A stretch of DNA of 46,037 nucleotides, taken from positions 1 through 46,037 of IMG/VR virus record IMGVR_UViG_3300020583_000021; one strand, given 5' to 3'. Every line of letters starts with the position of its first letter. Positions within the stretch are counted from its first letter, which is position 1. The DNA is from a virus. Made by a program: the position numbers and the translations under genes. The notes beneath the pieces were generated by a model. That model made no database searches, was not told where the DNA came from, and saw only the letters and a list, made by a program, of their open reading frames with translations. This document shows positions 30,456-39,111 of this stretch, in pieces.

Positions 30456-31006
30456 AACCGAAAGTTCGGCCCAGCCGCCAGGCTCGGAACCCAATGCGGC
30501 GAATCCGCACCCGCGTATCCGGGAAGGTAGTTCGCCTGCGCTTCAAACGCCATGTTGAAATTCTGCGTTCCCCCCGGTGCATAGCGCAGAAACAATCCCA
30601 CGCGCCCGCCCCACTCATTTTTCACCGCCGCTTTCACCACACCTAAACTGCTGGTAAAGCCCGCCTGAAAATTTCCTCCGGTCAGCGCCGTGTGATTTTG
30701 CAGATACTTGGCCACAGCAGGGAACAGGCGCTCATAGCGGCCCCCGATGAAGGTGGATTGTCCAATCAGGGTGGTCTCGCCGAGGATGTTGTTCGTGGTG
30801 AAGGCAAATAAGGCGTCGCTCTCCGCGCCGGAAATCGAGCTACCCAGGTTCGGCAAGGTGATGGGCGAGAGGTTGAAGTTGAAAGTAGTAGTCGAGAATG
30901 CGTTGACTGGGGCCGTGGGTGCCGTCTGCGCCTGAATGGATCCAATCATCGTTAGTGCGAGGCAGAGGAATGCGAGAGCAAGAGTTTGCTTCATTGTTTT
31001 CTTCAT
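30452..31006 (-). CDS. Exported outer-membrane-like protein, 184 aa
   Basis: A clear signal peptide (LALAFLCLALTMIGSIQAQ, cleavage near 26-28), then beta-strand-rich sequence (NFNLSPITL, GGRVGLFLRYAP) and a C terminus ending in Phe (AGPNFRF), as in outer-membrane beta barrels. It is about as long as an eight-stranded barrel. A phage-borne surface protein could block receptors or alter the host surface. The late-region position leaves a tail role possible too. Confidence 0.65.
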   Translation of the reverse strand: MKKTMKQTLALAFLCLALTMIGSIQAQTAPTAPVNAFSTTTFNFNLSPITLPNLGSSISGAESDALFAFTTNNILGETTLIGQSTFIGGRYERLFPAVAKYLQNHTALTGGNFQAGFTSSLGVVKAAVKNEWGGRVGLFLRYAPGGTQNFNMAFEAQANYLPGYAGADSPHWVPSLAAGPNFRF

Positions 31007-31030
31007 CGTTAAATCTCCTTGGAAAGTTTT

Positions 31031-31288
31031 TCAGAGTAAGTCTTCAGGCTTGATGCCCTTAATTACGAGAACCGGGCTGCCCCGTAAGGCCATGCGGGCG
31101 GTTTGCAATCCGAGTTTGTAGCCAGCCTGAAAGTCGGGCGTGATTCCGCTTGCACCAACCATCTGTGCGCGGGCGTCTCCGAGTGAATTCAGTTCCTTTG
31201 CCTGACTGGCGAGCATCTGCGAATCGGCACTTTTCAGGCTGTCGATCGCGGATTCGATGAACATGACTGCGGGTGAGAGCCAGCTCAT
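31031..31288 (-). CDS. Hypothetical helical protein, 85 aa
   Basis: ATG 31288 has AAGGA about seven bases upstream. Amphipathic helices (MFIESAIDSLKSADSQMLAS, YKLGLQTARMALRG) may bind membranes or proteins. It lies between the outer-membrane-like gene and the two-helix membrane protein, in a possible lysis/host-interaction cluster. No family is recognised. Confidence 0.65.
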   Translation of the reverse strand: MSWLSPAVMFIESAIDSLKSADSQMLASQAKELNSLGDARAQMVGASGITPDFQAGYKLGLQTARMALRGSPVLVIKGIKPEDLL

Positions 31289-31300
31289 AAGGTGTCCTTG

Positions 31301-31306
31301 TAGAAT
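31301..31306 (+). promoter_or_regulatory. -10-like TAGAAT before 31313
   Basis: TAGAAT lies six bases before ATG 31313; no good -35 box is seen at the usual distance. The same word occurs before 31822 and 45278. Confidence 0.5.
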
Positions 31307-31312
31307 CAGTAA

Positions 31313-31504
31313 ATGGAAATCAGGGGTTCGCTACAATACTGCGCGGAATGTCGAGGTGTTCTCTACGTGCTTGTTCAATATCACGATCATTGGTACGCGC
31401 GCTGCCGTGGGTGTAACACTGACTACGAGTTATTTCCGGGCGAGATTCAGTTGATTAAGAAGGGCGCTCCTTCGTCTCCGTTTGAGCCAATCCCTGCGAA
31501 CTGA
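31313..31504 (+). CDS. Plus-strand zinc-ribbon protein, 63 aa
   Basis: CAEC (near 10-13) and CRGC (near 31-34) with aromatic strands between (VLVQYHDHWYA) form a small ribbon. There is no ribosome site; a TAGAAT box six bases upstream suggests leaderless expression. Its end overlaps the convergent membrane protein gene. It lies inside the late minus region, moron-like. Confidence 0.65.
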   Translation: MEIRGSLQYCAECRGVLYVLVQYHDHWYARCRGCNTDYELFPGEIQLIKKGAPSSPFEPIPAN

Positions 31505-31769
31505 CGGCCTGCCCCGCTTGCAGCTCCGCCTCAACCTGCTGGCCGAACGGCGAGTGCAGGAAGTAAAAGAACACCGCCACTCCGCCGACGTGCAACCCCG
31601 CGTAGAAATATTCCAGAATGCAGTGCTCGGTTAAGCAGCCGTGATCGGCCACATACATGTGGCGGATGACGCCCGAAGATGAGGCCGCGACCAAGACAAT
31701 GCAGGTCTTCAACCAGGCGGGCAGGGAATTCCAGTAGGCGAGGAGCTTCTGGGGCAGCTTTTGTAACAT
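31455..31769 (-). CDS. Two-helix membrane protein, holin candidate, 104 aa
   Basis: ATG 31769 has AAGGA nine bases upstream; longer frames to 32036 are not used. Two hydrophobic helices are visible (LKTCIVLVAASSSGVI near 20-38 and LHVGGVAVFFYFLH near 60-75), with a polar Gln/Glu tail. Size and topology fit a small holin. No endolysin is adjacent, so lysis is only a candidate role. Confidence 0.68.
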   Translation of the reverse strand: MLQKLPQKLLAYWNSLPAWLKTCIVLVAASSSGVIRHMYVADHGCLTEHCILEYFYAGLHVGGVAVFFYFLHSPFGQQVEAELQAGQAVSSQGLAQTETKERPS

Positions 31770-31806
31770 GAGAGATTTTCCTTGTGGGTGAGTTAGTAAG
31801 TGGGAG

Positions 31807-31812
31807 TAGAAT
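31807..31812 (+). promoter_or_regulatory. -10-like TAGAAT before 31822
   Basis: TAGAAT nine bases before ATG 31822, with TTGTGG about 19 bases further upstream. It is a weak but repeated pattern. Confidence 0.45.
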
Positions 31813-31821
31813 GCGTCGGGT

Positions 31822-32187
31822 ATGGATCCTAAAACGATGAAAGCTACGGCAATAATTGCGGTTGCCTGGTTTTTTTGCGGCTGGATGGCAGGACGATACT
31901 TTTTCCCCAAGCCTTGCTCATTGCCGATTACATTCAACGGCTCAAAAGCGTGCCGTCTCACATGTCCCCAAGATGCCGACGTGTATACGATTCTGAGCGG
32001 CTCGGACGCGCCCGGAGTTTTTATTCCCACCAGCACAAAGCGTGATCTTCCGTGGCCAGCCTATCTCATCGGAGCAGTCGGTCTCGCGGTCGTGGGGAAT
32101 TACATCTACCAGATTTTCTTCGCGAAGCGCGGCCCCGAACCGGAAGAGCACGATGAGAATGATGACAAATTCGGCGGATGGACCTAA
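31822..32187 (+). CDS. Plus-strand two-pass membrane protein, 121 aa
   Basis: Helices near 8-27 (TAIIAVAWFFCGWMAGRYFF) and 80-100 (AYLIGAVGLAVVGNYIYQIF), a polar loop with Cys residues, and an acidic tail (EPEEHDENDDK). ATG 31822 lacks a ribosome site. It lies opposite the late genes and could be a superinfection-exclusion or lysis protein. No family is recognised. Confidence 0.68.
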   Translation: MDPKTMKATAIIAVAWFFCGWMAGRYFFPKPCSLPITFNGSKACRLTCPQDADVYTILSGSDAPGVFIPTSTKRDLPWPAYLIGAVGLAVVGNYIYQIFFAKRGPEPEEHDENDDKFGGWT

Positions 32188-32191
32188 ACCT

Positions 32192-34429
32192 TTATTGCAG
32201 CCTCTCCCAAACACAGCCGCCCGTAGTCGTCGATAACCCCACATCCTGAAGGACGATCACTGGGAAATTCCCCGAGGAAGCCGTCGGCATCGTAAGCGTG
32301 GCCGCGCCGTCGATGGTTTCCGTGGCATACGCTCCCGATGCCTGACTCTGCGTTTTAATCACCCATGGACTTGTGGTGTTTGAGTTCTTGATGTGAACCA
32401 GTGAACCGGTCAGCCCTTGGCAGGTTTCGAGAGTGAAGGCCGGAGAAGTCGCGCTCCCTGCCAGCGTCACCCATCCGTCGGTATCGAGCTGGGTCGCAAC
32501 CGAGGCCACGCCGAACACAGTGCCCGCACCCAACCCGGAATTGACATTGAGGCAGGTAATTGTGGTTGCTGTCGAGGTCAGGACATGGCAGATCGTGTCC
32601 GCCGAGGTCGTGTTGTAGCCCGCCGGCGTCACTCCCGTGATGTAGACATCGGCACCGACGATGAAGGTGGCCGGAGTCGCGCTGAAGGTGAACGTGGCCG
32701 TATTCCCGGATTCCGACGCGGCAGTGATGGTAGCGGCCGCAGGTGCCGTGGTTGTGTAGGTGCTGCCGCTCGTGAAGTCATTCGCCCCAAGAATTTCCCG
32801 GTTCAGCGATCGTTGCCAGATCGCTCCAACGATGTTTTGCCCAACCGCCGTAGGATGCAAGCCGTCCGCGAAGAACGTTAAATTGGTCGAGGCTCCGTCC
32901 GCGCCCATCGAGGGAGACGCCCCGATGTCGGCGAACGCATCGACCATCGTCGGCCAGTACTGCCGCATCAATTGATTGTTTGTGTTTTTCCCGGCGTCAT
33001 GGCTGGTCGCGTCCATGTTGGAGCCCAGCACCGTTTTGAATCCGCAGCCCCGATACATCCGGCTGGCCTGCATCATCGAATTGATGAATCCTGCAGAGCC
33101 GAGCGTGTTCGCGCCAAACCATTCGTGAATCACGGAGAACCCATTCGGCGCAACAAATTGGCAGGTGTTGATTTGCTCAAGGCTGTAAGAACCAGACGAT
33201 GGTCCGTTGATGAAAGGATTCGGAGGAGCCCCCGCGCCGCTTTGCGAAATCAGTATCGGACTCCACGCTCCACTTGTGTTGCTCGGAGCCATGTAACCGA
33301 AGTAGCCGTTGGATGCTGCGTCCTCGGAGTCGCCGCGGCTTACCAAAATATTCCCGGCGAGGTTGGTGCCGAGTCCAAACGGAAGCTGGTTCGCGAGATT
33401 CGCAGGAGGTTGGGCGGTGATGTTCACGCCCCGGTTGTTCATGATCTGCTGCACCGCGTTGTAGTTCTGGATGATCTGCGCTGCTGTGAGTTCGGTGCTG
33501 TAAGCCAGCGCGTAAAAGATCGTGCCGGTCCACCATGAATTATTGCCGTTGATAAAAAACGGGCGTCCCCCAAACTGATACACCCCGGCAGTCTGAGTTC
33601 CCTGCGAGTGGCCGTTGGTGGGAGTAGCCAGCGGACCGAATCCGTTGATGTAAATTTGATCCGTGGAATTATCGAGCGCCCAGGTCAACATTCCAGTCCC
33701 AGTAAAGCCGCTAAGCGTGCTGACTTGTGAAGCCCCGCCGTACGTTCGTATGCCGGGTTCCAGCGGTGAAACCGAGGTATTATTTGGGAAGGCAGTTCCA
33801 CCGACAAATCCTTCCACAAACCCCACTCCAGCGGAATTCGCTGCTGTGCCATTCCCTACGATCACGAACGGATAAGTCGCAGATGAGGTCCCGGTTGCCT
33901 GGATCTGATGCGTCATGTAAATCTGCCACGTCTTCACACCGTTCAAAGCTGAAGGCAGAGTTACGCATTGCGCATTGGCCGCGTTGAAGACAAGTCCGCC
34001 GCCCGCGTTCACCGCATTCCAGGTTGGCGCGGCCGTCGAGGCGCACAGCGTCCCATTATTACCGTTCCCTGAAACATCAGTGAGAACGGTGCCGGAGCCT
34101 TCGTTAAAATCGTATTGTGCAACAAGGCCAGATTGCACAATCTGCGAGGTCACCGCTCCGGTCGGAAGTCCGCCGAGCGCAGCCCATACTGTCCCGTTGT
34201 ACTGGCACGCGACGGTATTTGATCCTCCTCCTGTGGTGCAATCCGTTGATGTCGTTCCATCGGTGACGCTGGCGATGGTTCCTGCTTTGGTTCCACAGCT
34301 TGAGGAGAGTTTTGAGACGGTCGTGATGCAGGAGCTGGACGAGCCGCCGAAGTTATTCTGGTTCGCCTGGGCGTGCGCCTGCAGAGCGAACAGGGAAAAT
34401 CCCGCAAGGAGCAAAAGAAGTTTTCGCAT
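32192..34429 (-). CDS. Exported LamG plus SGNH hydrolase tail-type protein, 745 aa
   Basis: Signal peptide at 1-20 (LLLLLAGFSLFALQAHA). Residues about 100-325 form a LamG/concanavalin-like domain (LVAQYDFNEGSGTVLTDVSG ... GNNGTL). Residues about 355-545 have SGNH hydrolase blocks: GDS with Ser368, GAN near 439-441, and DGLH with Asp522 and His525. The C-terminal 200 residues are Thr/Ser/Ala-rich beta sequence. It may remove acyl groups from host surface sugars during adsorption. ATG 34429 is chosen; the much longer frame to 35227 runs through the preceding gene. Confidence 0.75.
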   Translation of the reverse strand: MRKLLLLLAGFSLFALQAHAQANQNNFGGSSSSCITTVSKLSSSCGTKAGTIASVTDGTTSTDCTTGGGSNTVACQYNGTVWAALGGLPTGAVTSQIVQSGLVAQYDFNEGSGTVLTDVSGNGNNGTLCASTAAPTWNAVNAGGGLVFNAANAQCVTLPSALNGVKTWQIYMTHQIQATGTSSATYPFVIVGNGTAANSAGVGFVEGFVGGTAFPNNTSVSPLEPGIRTYGGASQVSTLSGFTGTGMLTWALDNSTDQIYINGFGPLATPTNGHSQGTQTAGVYQFGGRPFFINGNNSWWTGTIFYALAYSTELTAAQIIQNYNAVQQIMNNRGVNITAQPPANLANQLPFGLGTNLAGNILVSRGDSEDAASNGYFGYMAPSNTSGAWSPILISQSGAGAPPNPFINGPSSGSYSLEQINTCQFVAPNGFSVIHEWFGANTLGSAGFINSMMQASRMYRGCGFKTVLGSNMDATSHDAGKNTNNQLMRQYWPTMVDAFADIGASPSMGADGASTNLTFFADGLHPTAVGQNIVGAIWQRSLNREILGANDFTSGSTYTTTAPAAATITAASESGNTATFTFSATPATFIVGADVYITGVTPAGYNTTSADTICHVLTSTATTITCLNVNSGLGAGTVFGVASVATQLDTDGWVTLAGSATSPAFTLETCQGLTGSLVHIKNSNTTSPWVIKTQSQASGAYATETIDGAATLTMPTASSGNFPVIVLQDVGLSTTTGGCVWERLQ

Positions 34430-34449
34430 GATAGTGAGTTCTCGAATTT

Positions 34450-35205
34450 CTAGGGAGTGCAGGGCGGGTGAATCGCGGGCGTGGTGCCGGTTAAAGTACC
34501 GTTCAAAACGTTGCCGCTCAAGTCCGGCTCCGGTGAAGTTACGCCCCACAATGGAAAATAGCCAGCAGGTTGAGGAAAGCCCATGCGCCGCGCCGAAGCT
34601 CCCACCGGACAAACCGCAGCAAGCGCCTTCATCTGGCCGAGCGAGAGTGTCGTATTCCATACGGCAATTTCGGCGATGATCCCGGTTGCCGGATAAGACG
34701 TTCCCGGCGTCTGGTTGCCGATGGTGAAGTTGTGCTGCCCGGCAAAGATGGTTGCCCCATCCCAGCCCGTGCTGATATTGCAGAACGTCCCGCCATTGAC
34801 CAGCAACCCCGTGCTCGTGCCATTGATCGACCAGAGCACGACCTGATACCACTTGTTCGCGGTCGAGGCGCTCGCGCAGTTCGCGTAAGACTCTCCGGTC
34901 ACGGCTCCGCAGCAACCAACGCCGTACCCCAACTGATTCGCCGCCGCAATGCCCGAAGGCACGCCCAGACCGACCCAGAATTGCGATCCGCCTACCCCAT
35001 TGCTGAAGTGAGCCACCGCGGCCTGCGTTCCACTGCTCACGCTGGCCGGATACCACCAGAACGACACGGTTAAATTGCCGCCGCTGATGTCCAAAGCTGT
35101 GCCGATTCCGTTGGCGGTGATCTTGTCGGTCGATCCGTTGAAGGAGCGGCCGGCATGGAGCGGCAGAGCGAGGACAAGCGCGAGAAAGAAGGCGAGATGC
35201 TTCAT
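34450..35205 (-). CDS. Exported LamG-like protein, 251 aa
   Basis: ATGA overlap with the preceding gene. Signal peptide at 1-18 (MKHLAFFLALVLALPLHA). The mature part is one LamG-type jelly roll (FNGSTDKITANGIGTALDIS, LTVSFWWYP, NHTFTIGN-like strands) with many Cys, ending in DLSGNVLNGTL. It is probably a surface-binding or tail component acting with the SGNH protein. Confidence 0.7.
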   Translation of the reverse strand: MKHLAFFLALVLALPLHAGRSFNGSTDKITANGIGTALDISGGNLTVSFWWYPASVSSGTQAAVAHFSNGVGGSQFWVGLGVPSGIAAANQLGYGVGCCGAVTGESYANCASASTANKWYQVVLWSINGTSTGLLVNGGTFCNISTGWDGATIFAGQHNFTIGNQTPGTSYPATGIIAEIAVWNTTLSLGQMKALAAVCPVGASARRMGFPQPAGYFPLWGVTSPEPDLSGNVLNGTLTGTTPAIHPPCTP

Positions 35206-36527
35206 AACACAAAGTGCGGGTACACAAGCATGTTGGCGGTAGGCGCGGTGCCTGTCGTCGAGGTCAGAATTTTCACCACCAGAATCGATCCGTTCGAGAG
35301 CGTCGATTGCACGTTGAAAGTCAAAGTGACGCGGTTGTACGCGGTCGACGTCGTCGTAAAGGTTTGCGCCGCGGCACAAGTGAGCGAACCCGTGTTGATG
35401 GTTCCGGAATTGATGACTCCATCACAGGTTTGAAAGTTTGCGGTGTGGCCTGCGGTCCCGTCGTTCGCCGCGATGTCCAAGACGATGGTTGCGCCCGTCG
35501 CCGCTGTGGGAATATAAATCGTGCAGTTGATGTAAGGCGAACCTGTAAAACCGGTGCAGGTCGACGTCGACGCGCAGAATTGCCACAAAGCCGCGAAATA
35601 ATTGGTGAGCGAGGTAACGCTGTAGAACGTGAAGCCGCTCTCATCCGGGGTGCAGTTGTCGAGCGTGGGATTCCCGCCGCCCGATCCGCTGCTACCAGGT
35701 ACAAGTTCCGGCGCGAATTCATCGATCTGGTACGTTCCCGGAGAGGCATTCGTCGATAGCACTCTGCCGATAACATCGCCGCCCGAGGTAGGAAAGACTG
35801 TCGACCCGGTATCGAGGCAATTCCCGCCAGTGGTGCCGCTGCGCTGCACATAATCATTGACCGTGGTCGCATTCGAGAATACGCACTTCACCAGGCCCGA
35901 GCTTTGAATCGTCGCGTCTCCCGTTGTGCCCGCTCCCGCCGTCACGATTCCGACAAAACCTGTCGTATCGGTGGTGGACATGATGACAACAGTCGAGTTC
36001 GGCGACCCATTGAGCTTGGTGAGTGTGTTTAAGGTAGTCCCCGTCACCGCGTCGTTCGGCAAAACAAAGCTGGTATAAGCTGCGCCGGTCGATGGAACGT
36101 CCAAGGTCAGCGTGTACGGCCCGCTCGCAACTCCATTCACTGTGAGCGTGTAGGCATAGGTTCCGCTCACCGTGTAGACGCCCATGTTTCCAAAGTTGTC
36201 TCCGGTGGATTGACAGGTGGAGGAGCCTTGCAACACTACTTGCTGATTGGTCGGACACGGCGTGGTCGAGGCGAGCGTCGGATAGGTGTTCGCGTAATTG
36301 GTGCAAGGAATCGCGTTGGCCGGGTAGTTGCAGAAGTTCAGAATGGCGCCCGGTTGGGCAAACAGCGGAGATAGGCCAGTTCCCCCAGCGGCCACAGCCC
36401 CAGCCGAACCAGGCGCACCGAGGTCCCAGCGCACATTTTGCGAGTTGGCGTAGGTCGCCGCCAGAACCAGGGCGAAGGCAAACAGCAGGCGCGCCCAGAA
36501 GGGATGAGTGTCGAAAAAGCGGGTCAT
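35202..36527 (-). CDS. Exported Cys-rich fibre-like protein, 441 aa
   Basis: The N terminus has a hydrophobic leader after 11 residues (FWARLLFAFALVLAATYANS). The rest is Thr/Ser/Gly/Ala-rich beta sequence with many Cys pairs, no charge-rich helices and no catalytic motif, like tail fibres or adhesins. It follows the internal-virion-like genes, the expected place for fibres. Export of a virion fibre would be unusual. Confidence 0.68.
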   Translation of the reverse strand: MTRFFDTHPFWARLLFAFALVLAATYANSQNVRWDLGAPGSAGAVAAGGTGLSPLFAQPGAILNFCNYPANAIPCTNYANTYPTLASTTPCPTNQQVVLQGSSTCQSTGDNFGNMGVYTVSGTYAYTLTVNGVASGPYTLTLDVPSTGAAYTSFVLPNDAVTGTTLNTLTKLNGSPNSTVVIMSTTDTTGFVGIVTAGAGTTGDATIQSSGLVKCVFSNATTVNDYVQRSGTTGGNCLDTGSTVFPTSGGDVIGRVLSTNASPGTYQIDEFAPELVPGSSGSGGGNPTLDNCTPDESGFTFYSVTSLTNYFAALWQFCASTSTCTGFTGSPYINCTIYIPTAATGATIVLDIAANDGTAGHTANFQTCDGVINSGTINTGSLTCAAAQTFTTTSTAYNRVTLTFNVQSTLSNGSILVVKILTSTTGTAPTANMLVYPHFVL

Positions 36528-36549
36528 GGAAATCTGTGAGTGAGGCTTC

Positions 36550-37584
36550 TTAGTTCGGCCGGGCGATGCGCGCGGCTTTTTCGGCTTTCACTTTCGCTAC
36601 GCTCTTTCTCAGGATCGAAGTCAGTGGCTTATCGTTGGGCTGGATTTTTGGTTTCGCGATCTCGGACTCCGCCTCGTCTTCGGCTTTTAATTTTTCCATG
36701 TTCTTTGCCAGCCGTTCCCCGATCCGTTCGGTCAAGGGCGGGCGCGGCGTGCCTTCCACTTCGCTTCCCAGCGCTTGACCAGCGTCCCACTCTTTTTTCG
36801 GAATATCACGAAGCGTGGGAAGCGGTTCGTCTGGTTCGGCAATCGATTCCACCATCGAACCGGCTTTGCCCGGAGTGGCGATGCGTCCGAGTCCGGCAGA
36901 GGGATCGGCGATGGTATGCCCGCCGGCCGCAAGCCCGCGGGAATTTTCCAACTCCTGATTGATGCGAGTTCCGCGCAGCTCTTGCGGCGTACCGAAATCG
37001 GGCGGAACTACTGGCGTTTTCGGGGCAGGCGCTTCTTCTGGGGCGATCTTCGGCCCCCGCACGATGTAATCGATATCTTTTGCCGCCTGCACGCCGGGGA
37101 TGCGTCCGACGCGGCGCACAGCCACTTCTCCAGCACGGCCTATCATTCCGGGCGCGGCATCGGGGGAAGATTTCGGCGCGGCCACTCGCGGCGTTGGACG
37201 CGCGATTCCCGGCTCTGGGATTGCATCCGGCTCACCCATTTCGCCCGCCATCATCAGCGTGGCTTTTTCGGGAACGTCTCTGAGTTGGCCTTCGCCGGGA
37301 TATAGATCGCCCGACGGTAAAAGTCCGTGACGCTGCAAAAGCCGGTGGCCGATGACCGGCGCAGTCACATCGGCAACATTTTTCAACACGCCCGCGCCAA
37401 GTTCGCCAACCGATTGGAGAATCGGCTTCGGTGGAATTGTTCCCGAGAAAGAGCCGCGATGCTGATTCAGCGTGACAGGCGCCTGCCCGTCATTATTCGA
37501 CGCGATAGGCGGCGGCGCTCCATACTTCGCCCACGGCCCCGCTTCTGCGGCTTGCGGCTGATAGTTATCCCACGGTCCAGCCAT
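36550..37584 (-). CDS. Internal-virion-like protein with PWxxY motifs, 344 aa
   Basis: The N terminus has repeated PWDNY and PWAKY motifs, then Pro/Ala-rich, largely disordered sequence, and a basic helical C terminus (RKSVAKVKAEKAARIARPN). It begins directly after the previous stop. By position after the nozzle gene it may be an ejection protein of a podovirus-like particle. The function is inferred from context. Confidence 0.68.
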   Translation of the reverse strand: MAGPWDNYQPQAAEAGPWAKYGAPPPIASNNDGQAPVTLNQHRGSFSGTIPPKPILQSVGELGAGVLKNVADVTAPVIGHRLLQRHGLLPSGDLYPGEGQLRDVPEKATLMMAGEMGEPDAIPEPGIARPTPRVAAPKSSPDAAPGMIGRAGEVAVRRVGRIPGVQAAKDIDYIVRGPKIAPEEAPAPKTPVVPPDFGTPQELRGTRINQELENSRGLAAGGHTIADPSAGLGRIATPGKAGSMVESIAEPDEPLPTLRDIPKKEWDAGQALGSEVEGTPRPPLTERIGERLAKNMEKLKAEDEAESEIAKPKIQPNDKPLTSILRKSVAKVKAEKAARIARPN

Positions 37585-39111
37585 TTACTTCGCCACTACT
37601 TTCTCCCAACTCGATTGATGCGACGGGTCGCCGCCCTTGAATTTGTAGCCGCCTTCGATGGTGCCGATTGCGGGAGTTTGGTGAGTGCCACCTTGCGCGC
37701 CTGTCTGTGCTCCGCCGCCACCCGGCGCTGGTAACGGTTCTTCATCGGTCAGCCCGTAGCGTTTCGAAATGCGCCCGTGCTCCGATGAGTATTTTTTGTA
37801 GCTGGCCTGTTGAATTGTGTCGGCCAGTTGAGATAAATCTTTCTGCAAATCCGCATCCATCGGCTGTCCGGCGGTCCACTTGCCGAGTTTGCCGCGCGCC
37901 TTATCCCAGAGCGAACCCGCTCCCGTGGGAATTCCGAGTTCGACCGCATTAATGCGCTTGACTCCTTCCATCGTGGTGATGCCAAGAGTGGCGAGCATCC
38001 CCTGGAAGCTTGCTGCTATCTTGTTGCCCGCCTGCGCCTGCGCAATGGAATCGCGGATCAATTCCGCTTTACTGGCAGCATCCTGATAATCGCTTTCGAT
38101 CTTGGTGATGTGCTCACGGCCTTTTTCCTGCTTCTGGAAGTCTTCGCTCTTTGTCTGGCGATCCGCTGTTGCCGCCTGTCCGCTGGCCGCCACATCTTTC
38201 TGCTCTTTTACGTGTTGGCCGTGGGCCCGATTCGCCGAGTCCACTAAAGGCTTCAGCGCGGGCGGGAGATTCGGGTCGTTAATGTCATAGGTCTTTTTGT
38301 CCGGACCAGTCACGCTCACTGGAATTCCAGCGTCGTAGTTGATATGTGCGGCGACCGTGGGTTCCGGCTTCGCGCCCGCCTTGGCCTGCATCACCGCGTT
38401 GTATGCGCCGAAGTAGGTGTAAGGTTGCTGTGTTTCAGGATCGACGCGCGGCTGCCCGTTATTTCCCGTCATCAGATCGTGAATCGTAACTTCTTCGGGC
38501 GTGAGACCTTGTTTGGGATTTCCCGCAACCGCAGCTTCTTCGCGCAGCTTAGCCGCATCCGCAGTATCCTTCTCCGCTGCCGCTGCCGCTTGTTCCGTCC
38601 TCGCGCCAGCTTCTCCGATGGCTCCCTGTTCTTTCTGTTCTCCCAGGTCTTCACCGATGCGCCCGGTCTGCTGCCTTATCAGTTGATTGTGGTGCTCTTC
38701 GGTGCCGGGGATGGCATTTAGAATGGGCCTCGCTTGCGGGCTGAACGCGGTAGCGATTTCTCCAGCGGCATTCAGGCCGCGAAGAATTCCTCCGGCGAAC
38801 GGATGTGCTCGCGCGATCTGCGAGACGCCGCTGCCGGTCGATTGCAGCCGTCCAAGTTCAGCCTGATCCGCAGTAGTTTTCGCTTCAATCGGCGAAGGCG
38901 AGGCAATGGGACGCGGCGCAATTCTCGACGCCGAAGCATGCTGCTCTAAATCTTCCGTGCTGCCGGGTGCAGGCGTTGGCGAAGGAGCGGGCGCACCAAG
39001 GCCGCGCAGCATGACTGGCGGAATCTGGCTGCCCGCGCTGGGGCGTGCGATCTGCGCCGGCTGCCGCTCGTTACTGTCCGGATCGAGTTCGTCGTCGAGT
39101 TCGTCCGCCAT
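37585..39111 (-). CDS. Internal-virion-like coiled-coil protein, 508 aa
   Basis: The first 100 residues are acidic then Pro/Ala-rich; the middle is highly helical (AEKDTADAAKLREEAAVAGN, SKAELIRDSIAQAQAGNKI) and the end Gly-rich. ATG 39111 follows the previous stop without a gap. Length, helix content and position between nozzle and fibres fit an injected internal protein. No lytic transglycosylase motif is seen. Confidence 0.7.
   Translation of the reverse strand: MADELDDELDPDSNERQPAQIARPSAGSQIPPVMLRGLGAPAPSPTPAPGSTEDLEQHASASRIAPRPIASPSPIEAKTTADQAELGRLQSTGSGVSQIARAHPFAGGILRGLNAAGEIATAFSPQARPILNAIPGTEEHHNQLIRQQTGRIGEDLGEQKEQGAIGEAGARTEQAAAAAEKDTADAAKLREEAAVAGNPKQGLTPEEVTIHDLMTGNNGQPRVDPETQQPYTYFGAYNAVMQAKAGAKPEPTVAAHINYDAGIPVSVTGPDKKTYDINDPNLPPALKPLVDSANRAHGQHVKEQKDVAASGQAATADRQTKSEDFQKQEKGREHITKIESDYQDAASKAELIRDSIAQAQAGNKIAASFQGMLATLGITTMEGVKRINAVELGIPTGAGSLWDKARGKLGKWTAGQPMDADLQKDLSQLADTIQQASYKKYSSEHGRISKRYGLTDEEPLPAPGGGGAQTGAQGGTHQTPAIGTIEGGYKFKGGDPSHQSSWEKVVAK

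Noticed and set aside
34430-35227. Long N-terminal extension of the SGNH protein frame
   Set aside because: The extension overlaps the exported LamG gene in another frame; the internal ATG 34429 starts a perfect signal peptide.
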